Assembly (NCBI GenBank): GCA_009760855.2 | Contig: WPIO01000056.1 | Coordinates: 1,182,501-1,244,500, forward strand | Length of the DNA stretch: 62,000 nucleotides | Direction of reading: 5' to 3' | Origin: Cristatella mucedo | Lineage: Eukaryota; Bryozoa; Phylactolaemata; Cristatellidae | Part shown: positions 12,524-23,000 of the stretch, piece after piece | Numbering within the stretch: the stretch's first letter is position 1 | Layout of the letters: the number at the start of each line of letters is the position of its first letter | Made by a program: the position numbers and the translations under genes | The notes under the pieces: model-generated | What the model saw: only the letters and a program-made list of their open reading frames with translations | Databases searched by the model: none | Told to the model about the DNA's origin: nothing

Positions 12524-13037
12524 AATTTGTGCGTAAGCACGAGCTGGCCAAAATTAAACTCACGAAACAAACATACTACAGCATTTCGCTCAGTCTCCAA
12601 ATTGTTTCACGGGCGACGAGGTTTCCTACTCTCAGCTTCTGCAGGGCGATGTTGAGCAGCTCTGTCTACTGGTGTCTGGGCAAGTAGTTGCTCGTGGGAC
12701 ACTGTTTTCCTTTCAGCTTCATTTCCGTCGTGATCGAGATTTGTGTTAATTTAAAAAATGTGCTGGCAGTGAATTTAAAGTTACTAGTGATACGCTGCCA
12801 GAAGTTATAAGGCATAACCAATAAAATGGCATTGGCCAACATATATCCATCCTAGAGATGCCACACCCCAACTGCTTCTCACAGCATTGGCTGGTTCTTC
12901 ATCAATTGTACGTTACATGTTTATGCAGGCTGACATTGAGCAAGCTATCACTAACCAGCTGGCATACTTTCTTTCCAGCATTTGTGAAGTGCCTAGAAAC
13001 AGATTTCCTTGGTTTAAGGTGCTAAATATGTGTCTTG
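12524..13037. other. Unannotated spacer
   Basis: AT-rich sequence without recognised features. Confidence 0.4.
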
Positions 13038-13118
13038 TTTACCTATCTAGGACAGCATTTAGTGGGCCCCTGTGATCCGTCCTTGATGTGCTTATGCGTG
13101 CTGACACTGTGCATGCAT
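13038..13118 (+). mobile_element. LINE-A 3' UTR fragment (first of two)
   Basis: CTAGGACAGCATTTAGTGGG ... TGTGATCCGTCCTTGATG is the end of the LINE-A ORF plus its 3' UTR. It is followed within about 10 bases by a second LINE-A piece that restarts further upstream in the element. Confidence 0.8.
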
Positions 13119-13127
13119 GCTATCACT

Positions 13128-13553
13128 CGCTTTTCGGAATCCAACAGTCTAGAAATACCTCGTACAAACCTTAAATCCTTTGGAGACCGTGCATTTAGCT
13201 CGTATGCTCCCACAGCCTGGAACTCCCTCCCGACCTGCATCAGAACATCCCCTGACCTGACCACATTTAAAAGAAACTTAAAAACATACCTATTTAGGAC
13301 AGCATTTAGTGGGTCCTTGTGATTCGTCCTCGATGTGCTTATGCGTGCTGACACTGTTCATGCTGCCACTAACCACATTTGCATGCTGACCCAGTGCATG
13401 TAACCCCTAACCATGTTATTCATTTTGTTTGTTTTTCAAGCATGATTTTACTTACTATTCTATTGCGTATCACTTTGCAGCAAATGTAAAGCGCCTAGAA
13501 AGAGATAAGTTCTCTGAGGGCGCTTTATCAAGTGCAATATTATTATTATTATT
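13128..13553 (+). mobile_element. LINE-A 3' fragment
   Basis: It encodes FSESNSLEIPRTNLKSFGDR ... SSYAPTAWNSLPTC ... LFRTAFSGSL, the last about 65 residues of the LINE-A ORF. The 3' UTR, terminal hairpin and (ATT)n tail at 13538-13553 follow. Confidence 0.9.
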
Positions 13554-13853
13554 AATGAGAGTCTGGTATTCCGCAATGTATACCACTGCAAGTTAAAGCG
13601 GCTAGTTATCCCCGAATACAAAATTGCAGACGCCCCAGGTAAGTGGCCTCAGTTTGTCCTTATAATAGGTTCTACTTGAAGTTTACACAATTGCTGATAA
13701 GGTGACGTCCTGAGGATAACGATCAATAAGTAAACAGAAAACAAGTTAATTACACAAATGAATAATGGAATCACACGGATTTCCATGCACGCTACAATCC
13801 GATGTGCTCCTCGTATCTAGTCACAACAACAACAAATTTAACTTTCATTAGAA

Positions 13854-13859
13854 TTTATT
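13854..13859 (-). promoter_or_regulatory. FAAP100: Poly(A) signal of FAAP100
   Basis: AATAAA on the minus strand lies 75 bases downstream of the FAAP100 stop codon, a suitable place for the polyadenylation hexamer. Confidence 0.6.
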
Positions 13860-13933
13860 TCACGGCACATGTCTTGGTGAGACAGTGCAATAGACTTTCG
13901 GCAGGATACTAGGACGGTAGGTCGGTAGAGCTG

Positions 13934-14065
13934 CTATCCTTGCAAAAGGCTGCTTATTTTGAACAGCGCAGCCATGGCATCACAGATTGCTGAAGCTTTC
14001 AGAGGCCGATCAGAAACAAGGCCGTCTTTCTCGTGAGTCAGGTCGAACACGAAGGACTGCAGCTC
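13934..14065 (-). CDS. FAAP100: FAAP100 exon 7 (last)
   Basis: Encodes residues 749-791 and the TAG stop, starting ELQSFVFDLTHEKDGL and ending FKISSLLQG. It is an amphipathic helix like the family's C-terminal coiled region. The acceptor CTGCAG lies at 14066-14071. The only other upstream sequence is a few bases and then the tail of a LINE-B insertion. Confidence 0.75.
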   Translation of the reverse strand, partial: ELQSFVFDLTHEKDGLVSDRPLKASAICDAMAALFKISSLLQG

Positions 14066-17000
14066 CTGCAGCGAATTAAGGCATGCAATGTAATGTAATG
14101 TATCTCCGTCAGTAACTCCACAAAGTCATAAAGACCATGTGGGTAATACGCAGGAGAGTTTTTTATAGCGCACTCACAGCCTAAGCGGCTTTCGGTACGC
14201 ATTCGGTAGCCAACAGACTTCGTCTCACGCAACAAAGAGAAAGTGGGAAGCATAGCAGAGTTAGGAGAGCAGTCGAGGTAGTGAATAGCATAGAAGTAGC
14301 AGTTTAGGACCGCTGAAAAAGATGTGCCATAGTCGGCAGTTGGAGAGTAGATGTCGTTTCGTAAGAATTGTGGAAGCGAGTTCCACAGTCTAGGACCTGC
14401 AGAGTTAAAGCTTCTGTCGCCAACTGTCTTTAAGCGGAGGAATGGGACAGCTAATTTATTGTCCACACATGATCTGAGGGCGCGAACAGGCTGAAACTGA
14501 TGCAGCAGTTCAGCTAGGTATGAAGGAGCCAAGCCGTGGCGGGCCTTGTGGATGCAGCAAGTGAAGGCCGCCACCAGGATAGTGCAGGACACCAAGTGTA
14601 AGATGCAGTGAACCTGTGAAGCTGTGGCGACCAGTAGCGGTGCTTGCGCACGCAAGCGAGAGCCATACAACGGCCACACAGATTCAGTGCACCCGCATTC
14701 TTCGTGCACTCTTAAGAGTAGGTTACCCCCGGTGAACCCTTTCGGACCGGTAGACGAGTAGAGCGTAAGCACTAGACTGCTGTTTTGAAGGTACTGCTGT
14801 GAACTCGGTGGACGAACGTTGGCGCTTGCAGCTTTAATACGGTACTACATCTTAATCACTGCCAGATCGCACACTGTCTCGAGCCTGTCAGTGCTTACAC
14901 GGGTGGCAACGTAGAGCAAAACAGCCATCTGAAGAGAGGGCCAAAAATAATAGCAAAACACCAAATGCTACCATGTCTCTGAGGCTGTCCAAATTGACCC
15001 CCCCAGGAGTAGACAATACCGGTGCATAAGCGCTCCGGGTAGAAGGTCTGAGCTCTCCGTGAAAACTAAGGATTTGAACAGCTGCAGCCCAATCCTCTCT
15101 CCAGCCCCAAGCTACTGCCGGGCTCACGTTTTAAACTACGATGGCAATAAAAAGCAGATTCGCTGTTACCCATAATTCATATTTCGGGTCTGGGTAAAAA
15201 CTTCGTCAGGGGGAAAGGAATGTAATTGCAGAAACAGTGCACTCAAATTTAGGCAGTGGGTTGTGATGAACTAACGACACGACGAGCTCAACCCCAAGTT
15301 CTCACTAGCCGCCTTAAATTACTACGTGCCCTTCATCTGCTCTCAGTGCAAGCGCCCGAAGGGTTTCATAATAATAACAATAATAATAATATTAATGCAC
15401 TTGATCAAGCGCCCTCAGAGAACTTCATCTCTTTCTAGGCGCTTTACATTTTCTGCAAAGAGAAATGCAATTGAATGGTAAGTAAAATCATGCTTGAAAA
15501 ACAAACAAAATGAATAATATGGTTAGGGATGACATGCACAGGGTCAGCATGCAACATATGCCTTGCCTGCAGTCTCGGTCGGCTAAACGTGGCCTATATT
15601 TCTTGACGAACCTGGGTCAGTGTCTGGAGCGCTTACAATTTGACATTACTCAAAAGTCTGCACGAGGTCTACACAAACGAGCACGAAAGATGCACGTATG
15701 CACGTGAGCTCAAGCAGACACGTGAAACCCAAGTGACTCCGCCGCAAGCAAACATGAAGGCCAATGCAACAAACACGAGGTAAGATGGTGTATTTTAATT
15801 GCTCGTCAAGTACGAAACCAAATTTATCGAGATTTCAGGTAAGCTCTCAAGGCCTGCAGCAAATGTAGAGCGCCTAGAAAGAGATTGAGTTCTCAGAGAG
15901 CGTGTTATCAAGTGCATCATTATTATTATTATAACAACTCTGAGGCGACACTATATTGACGGCAGCACAAGCACACTACAACGATAAATAGACAGTCAGC
16001 CATTGCTCCGCTTCCGACCACAAAACCTCCAGAAGAGCTCCAAGAAACTGCCGTAATAACACTGGAAAATAGCTCCTTCAATAAAAAGCCGACTCATACC
16101 TGCACAGACTCGGTGAATTGCCGTGTATCAGGCGGAAGTGACACCTGCTGGTTTCGGCCAGTGGCATCCTACAATGGAGAAGGAAATCGCGTGGCACAAG
16201 GCAAACGTCTACTATACCTTTACAGAAATTCACGTCCTGCTCCACTAAATTGGGTTGCTTGTTTAACAACCACGAGTCGTGATCAGTCTAGCATTAGGAA
16301 ACAACTGTTTTTTTTCCCAGGTGCAGCACAGGTAGATAGCCTGCCGGGAGCAGGCAGTTCGCGAAAGCAGAGCTCCCTCAGGCAGCAGTGGCAGCACACG
16401 CGACAGGTGAAGGTGCCACACCACATACCAGGATGCGTTTCCAAGCAGCCGAAGCGAAGCTCGTGAGCAAGCCAGCATCGCATGACCGAAGCTGCAGGCC
16501 AACTGTCGTCTGACCAGACGTCACAGTTTCGGCAGTCACAGTTAGCGGCTGAACGCTGAATGGCGTCTGGCAGGTGAAGGAATTGTCACTAAAGGCACAC
16601 AGTCGCGGGAAGATGTGATGAAGGAATGCATGCGGACTCAGGCCAGCAGGAGTAACTGCAACGAGCATGCAGCGAACATATGTGCGCTGGCTGCGCTCTC
16701 TGCTCCGTAAGATGCGTGATGCGGTGCGGTCAACTGAAAAGTGCGTGTTCACGATCTAGTCGATCCGTCGTCGATGCAAACTTAGTCGAGGGCCATTGCT
16801 CAATCGACAAGGCTCTGCCGGCCGAACGGGGTCGTCTGATTCGCGATTGCCGACGACACACACGCACCACATGACAGAGCAGGGACCGACATTAATGAGA
16901 GCAGAGTGACGCCAAAGACGGCCGAGAGCAGCAGTTGAGCATGCGGTCCAGTGGCTGCGCTTGCAAGCTTGCAGCCGATGCTAACCAATGTGGCTGGGGT

Positions 17001-20000
17001 CGGCATTGCCATCTCCATAAAAAAAGTAGTGCCACCATCCTTTCGCCGAGCTGGCTCGCTCGCTGGCTGGCTCACAGGCAAAATCGCGACAGTAAACTGC
17101 TGCAGGCAGTCCAACCCATGGAATCCCATCGGGTAGCAGAGGCCAAGGGTCGCGCAGATCCGGGCAGACGCGAGAGAGCTAGATAGGAGCCAGGAGGCCT
17201 GCGACTCAAAGACGGAGCAGCAAAGAATCGGCGCAACAACGTCACGATGACGACACCGGACGGCCAGCCGCATTGCACGCAGGCCACCGATTGCAGACGA
17301 CAGGCATGCTCGGGCGCCTGCTTGTGCACACGCCGCCCGCCACACGGCACTGGCTGGGCCTCACTCGGAGAGCAGCGGTAACCTCGGGGGTAACGCTAAG
17401 CGAAGGCAGCAAAGCGGCTACTCGTACCGCTTGGAGCTCCATCGAGCGGTATGCTAGCGCCCGCAGCCGGCGGCGCCCACGTGCCCAGGTGCTTGACGTC
17501 AGCCACGTCCACGGGCGGCAGCTGCAGCTCGCAGGCGCGCCGCTGCTCGACTACCACGTCCATCCTGCCGCAGCTGCCTCCGACCACTCTGCTGCAAGAC
17601 CAAGCTGCTTCGATCATGTCGAATGCGACCGGCGGCCCCACGGGCACGGCCAGAGTCGCGAGCGCTTCGCCCCCGCAGCTGCTGCCGCAGCCGCCGAGCG
17701 GCTCCGCTGCCGCAGCCTCTAGCCGGGTGGCCGGCCCGGCCCGAGCGCCCCCCGGCTCGCTGTGTCGATAGACGAGCGTGCACGAGGCGTGCAGAGGAAA
17801 CTCGTCGGCCGCTATGCCACCGTCGATGGCGAATGAGGCGCTGCACTCGGCGCCCGGCGGAAGCCCACGCAGACGCAGCGTTTTCGTTCGAGCGGCGCCC
17901 GTTCGTCGTCTCGCTCCAAGCTCGCCGGCCGCTCGAAGCTCAAAGCTGGCAGACCAGCCCGAGTCCAGCTCGAGCGAGCAGGTTGCATTCGCCAATCGGC
18001 AACAGATGACAACAGACTTCGACGGCTGCCCACACGACAGTGGATGTACGATCTTTGCATCAAAAGTGATGCCAAGGTGGCTGCAACTGTCACCGGATGA
18101 TCGGGGCTACAAGATATTTCAGACGAGTTACTTACTCATGCACTCTCAATGCTTTGCCTCCTCAAAAGATTGCGGCGATTATCACGAAAGGCCAAGTTTC
18201 ACTGGCTGGACGCCCAGCGATGCTGCAGCTGAAAAAATATGAGCCGAGTAGTGCTGTGATGAAGCCGACTCAGATCAAGAGTAGCTGATAGCTTCCGAGT
18301 CGTAATAATATTAAAACGTTTGTATAACCCCGTCAGAGAACTGAATCTCTTTCTAGGCACTTTACAGATGCTGTATAGAAAGCATTACCCAAATGACTGG
18401 TGGTAAAATCTGCAAGCGGCAGACATAGTGTCAGCAGGTACATGCACACGAAGTACAAATCACAAAGAATGCTGTAATAACCAGGTCGTAGCGTTCCTTA
18501 GCAAAAGCCAGTAGAGTCTAGCAAGGGTGTGAGCCGATACCAGTCCCACTTAAGGTCTGGAAGGTAGTCGGTCCAACTCTCAAGGATGACATGCATATTA
18601 TTTCTGTCAAGTCCATTAGTATTCAGATACATTATACCCCTTAGGAAAACCGAGAGACGGTTCATGTTTATTAAGGTCTCGGCGAGAGTAGCATAGCTAG
18701 AAGCCTGAGCATTTGAAAGTAGGGTAATAAGCAAATGGTGCTAACCATCAATACAACAGGCAAGTACTTGCATGAAACAATCGACAGGTGTATCGGTGAT
18801 TTGGGCTAGCGACTCCCTCACGGCGGAGGGGTAGTGTCGGGCTGAACATCACCTGAGCAATCAAAGCACTGCAGCTAGAGTAATAATAACATTAATAATA
18901 ATAATTCACTTGATAAAGCGCCCTCAGAGACTCATTACTCTACTAATTTAACGTATCTGAGTGAAATTTGAAATGTGAGTTCATCTCTTCCTTTTTGTCC
19001 CTCGTCTTTGATATTTCTGATTTCGGTTTGATAAAATTGATTCTATATGTCCACGATTACGGAAAATACAGCTCCAGGACGTTTGATGACGTGATAATAA
19101 TAATAATAAAAATAATAATAATGATGTACTTGATAAAGCGCCCTCAGAGAACTTAATCTCTTTCTAGGCGCTTTACATTTGCTGCAAAGGGAAATGCAAT
19201 TAAATGGTAAGTAAAATCATGCTTGAAAAACAAACGAAATGAATAACCTGGTTAGGGGTGACATGCACAGGGTCAGCATGCAAGTGCGGTTAGTGGCAGC
19301 ATGCACAGTGTCAGCACGCATAAGCACATCAAGGACGAATCACAGGGACCCACTAAATGCTGTCCTAAATAGGTGTGTTTTTAAGTTCCTTTTAAATGTG
19401 GTCAGGTCAGGGGATGTTCTGACGCAGGTCGGGAGGGAGTTCCCGGCTTTGGGAGCATACGAACTAAATGCACGGTCTCCAAAGGATTTAAGGTTTGTAC
19501 GAGGTATTTCTAGACTGTTGGATTCCGAAAAGCAGGTGGTACGATGCTTGGCCTGATGGGGGAGTATGTCAGAGGGATAGGCTGGAGCCATAGAATGAAG
19601 GGACCTAAAAGTGAGCGACAAAACCTTGAAGTCAATCCGTTGCTTGACAGGTAGCCAGTGCAGGTCGGCGAGAAGTAGAGTAATGTGGCGACTGCGACGC
19701 TCACGACAGACAAGCCTAGCTGCAGAGTTTTGCACCAGCTGCAATCGCCTGATCGCACATGCTGGTAGGCCAGTAAGCAGTGAGTTGCAGTAGTCGAGAC
19801 GAGATGTCACGAATGCATGGACCAACTTGGACGTGGTATCCTTATCTAAACAAGCCCGAATTTTAGCAATGCTATGAAGATGAAAATAGGCGGATTTGAC
19901 TGTGGAGCTGATATGGTCGTCTAACGAGAGGTCGCTTTGGAATATGACACCTAGATTTCGAGCTGATTCGACAGGAGATATGCTGGCAGAGCCAATTTTG

Positions 20001-23000
20001 AGCGTCAGCCTTTCCAATCTCTGAATCACACTGGGTTTACCCATAACTAGTAAGTTAGTTTTTTCATCGTTTAGTTTAAGAAAATTTGCTGCCATCCATG
20101 TGCGGATGTCATCAATGCATGCAGCAAGTGAGTTTAGAGAATTTGAGGTGCTTGAAGGCTGGGAGTTATGATGAGCTATGATCAGGCAACTGACAAAGGA
20201 GATATCAAAACTTTATACACTGCACGAGCCGACACGCCTGCTCTTCTCCACCAGGCCATGAATACGGGTCGACGACGATCAGAAAAAATAAGATCATTCT
20301 GACATGAATAGAGAGTGGTCGATTAGTCCATCATAAATCAAAAGAAAATTGGGCTATCGGCACCACGACACAGCTGTGCAACACTTGATTTCAGAAGAGG
20401 AATATGCAGCCGGAAAGAAGTCGACGAGTAAATGACAGAAACCAACCGCAGTACGACGTACGCACGGCCAGCAGCCCTAGAGCAAACAACCGAGTCGAGT
20501 TGCACTGGGTAGAATAGCGCCTGCACGCAACGACGATTCTGCGACCTGGTACTCGCGCGATTGACATTCGCTGTGGCAGGCGATGTCAAGACCCATGAAA
20601 AAAAACTTTCATCTCTTACTACCAAGGCCTCAGCACTGCAGCAGCCCGTCAGGACTCACAGTCATCGTTCAAGCAACGGATCCAGACTGCAGCTGCTACT
20701 CACCAGGCTGGCAGCCACGTTGAGCTGCTTAGCCGTAGCCTTGAGCAGCTGCAGGCGCTGCTCGGAGGCTACTGCGCGCCTCTGGGACAGCTCGATGGCG
20801 CGCAGCAGATCGGACAAGCATTTGGGCTGAACGACGGCCGAGATGGGCTCCGGCCGGCGGCACTGCCTCGTGACACCGTTTCGGGAGGTGACAAACAGTC
20901 CCGACGGCTCTGGGCGCAAAGAAAAAGAACCAGAACGTCAACAGAGATTGCCACAGCTTGCAAATGTGCTTGCATGGTTCTTCCTAACTACAGCCAGCTA
21001 GGGCGTGACAAAAGCAAACTGTTGGCTCGGAACATCTAAATATAGGAAAGCCGGTGCGTACGAACGAGACGAGGCGCTCCCGTTACCAAGAGGTGAATGC
21101 AAAACCCGAACACTTTCTGCAAATAACTCCATCAATAATATCACACTGTACATGCATTGGCTGTACGTAGCACTGAACAATCATACGGAGAAGACTTGCC
21201 AATATTTGCTAATAATCTTTAAATAGGAAAAGGTACAAGCCAAATGGAGTACAACTGATGATAGGAACTCGTCGTACACAAGTGCAGCTGCCTTCACCCA
21301 AAATTATCCATCCTTTCAGTAATGCGTTGAAGATCATTCTGCTGAAGCTCGGAAAATCAGAACGAGACCTTGAGTTCAAGCAGCAAATTAAAATTCACCA
21401 AAGCCGACTTCAAAGCCCTGCAGCTGTCACTATGGAATGAAGGCATGCAGTGCAGTGCAGTGCAGTGTCTGCATCGGCACTGGGCTGCACGTGACTGAAG
21501 AGCTCAACAACCGAGCCAATGCCAATGCTTGTGGCCCACTGAGTGTGGCTCAGTGCAATGAACAGTCCATTATTTTAAATCTCAAGCAATGTAACTTAAG
21601 GAAGGTCAAGCACTTGAGCACTGAAAAGAACTTACCTGGGCACACAGTGGCAGCATTTGCACCATCAACCGCATACTGCCTAATGAGCAGCCGGTCAGTG
21701 TTAGTGCCAAGTGTGACAGCCAAGAAGAAATGCACTAACTTGTCAACCATTGTATGTGGAGGTTGGACGGCTTGCAGCAGTGACACTCAAAGATGGAGCA
21801 ACGGTGCAGCATCATTACGATTCAAGACACCTCGAAGGCATCACTAGGAAATTAGGATTGTTCAACTAGCTTCACAGAAACATCGGTTGCGCTGAAGCGA
21901 GCCCGATTATCTGCATCCATCGTATAGCAGCAATGCTGTGGGCAGTATTGGTATTGCACAGGCACTTGCACTGCACTGAGCAGGCTCTCTGGGCCCGATT
22001 GGACCGTGCTTATTCCCATGCGATTGTCAACCAATCTGTTACAGCCCAGCAAGTAACTTGAATGCAATAACAATCGTAATACGTCGTTCGTATAGCACCC
22101 TAAGAGAACTTAATCTCTCCACAGGCCTTTTACAATTTGCTACACGAAAATCTATTACCAGGGGTTGCTGAAATGCACGGTATGAAGCATGCAAAAGCAC
22201 ACAAGTATTATGCTTAGGCCGGCAACTACAACTACTCTCCTACTGCTGACTATGGCACATCCTTTTCAGCAGTCCTGAGCTGCTACTTCTATGCAACTCA
22301 CTACCTCAACTGCTCTCCTGACTCTGCTATGCTTCCCACTTTCTCTTTGTTGCGTGAGACGAAGTCTGTTGGGTACCGAATGCGTACCGAAAGCCGCTTA
22401 GGCTGTGAGTGCGCTATATAAAACTCTTCTGCGTAACACCCACACGGTCTTTATGACTTTGTTGAGTTACAGACGGAGATATATACATGCTACAGCAAAC
22501 ATGAAGACAAGCATGGCTACCTTGGCTTGAATGCTAAGCTATTGCCCATTCAGCTTACGTACCATCAACCATGTGCAGCAAGGACACGTTCTGCATTCCC
22601 AGGCGAATAGCTGCAGAAAAGCCATCATTCAAAGAAAACGCAGTTTCATATACATCATTTCCGTCTGTGTGGTACAGGCGTCCAGAAAACACAACGGTGC
22701 TAAGCACGGGTGGTGAGAGCAAACCATGGTGCTCAAGCTCGACTACGAATGCACCGTCTCTTCGAGTCCAGCGCGACATCAGTGCCACTGAGCCCTGCTC
22801 TCCGACTGCAATCAACCAGTTATGCTTATCATCGCAGCTGGTGCCTCCGTGAATACTTCGTATTGGCTCCTCGAGGTCAGACAGCTGCCAGAGCATGTCT
22901 GGTGGGCTGCAACCGTTTGGTAGCAAACAGATTTTCCCGGTACCGGTCGCGACGTAGGCAACGTGCTTTGGGGTTTGTTCGGTGGACGTACCTCTGTCAG

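Noticed and set aside
14561-14772. Upstream part of the 244-codon minus frame as a FAAP100 exon
   Set aside because: It runs straight into LINE-B sequence and has no FAAP100-like segment.
16800-17345. 181-codon minus frame between FAAP100 exons 5 and 6
   Set aside because: Looks long, but it does not resemble FAAP100, and the splice sites at 17427 and 16734 join the flanking exons in phase without it. It is intron 5.
17273-18242. Plus-strand frames opposite FAAP100 exon 5
   Set aside because: Shadows of a GC-rich coding exon on the other strand.
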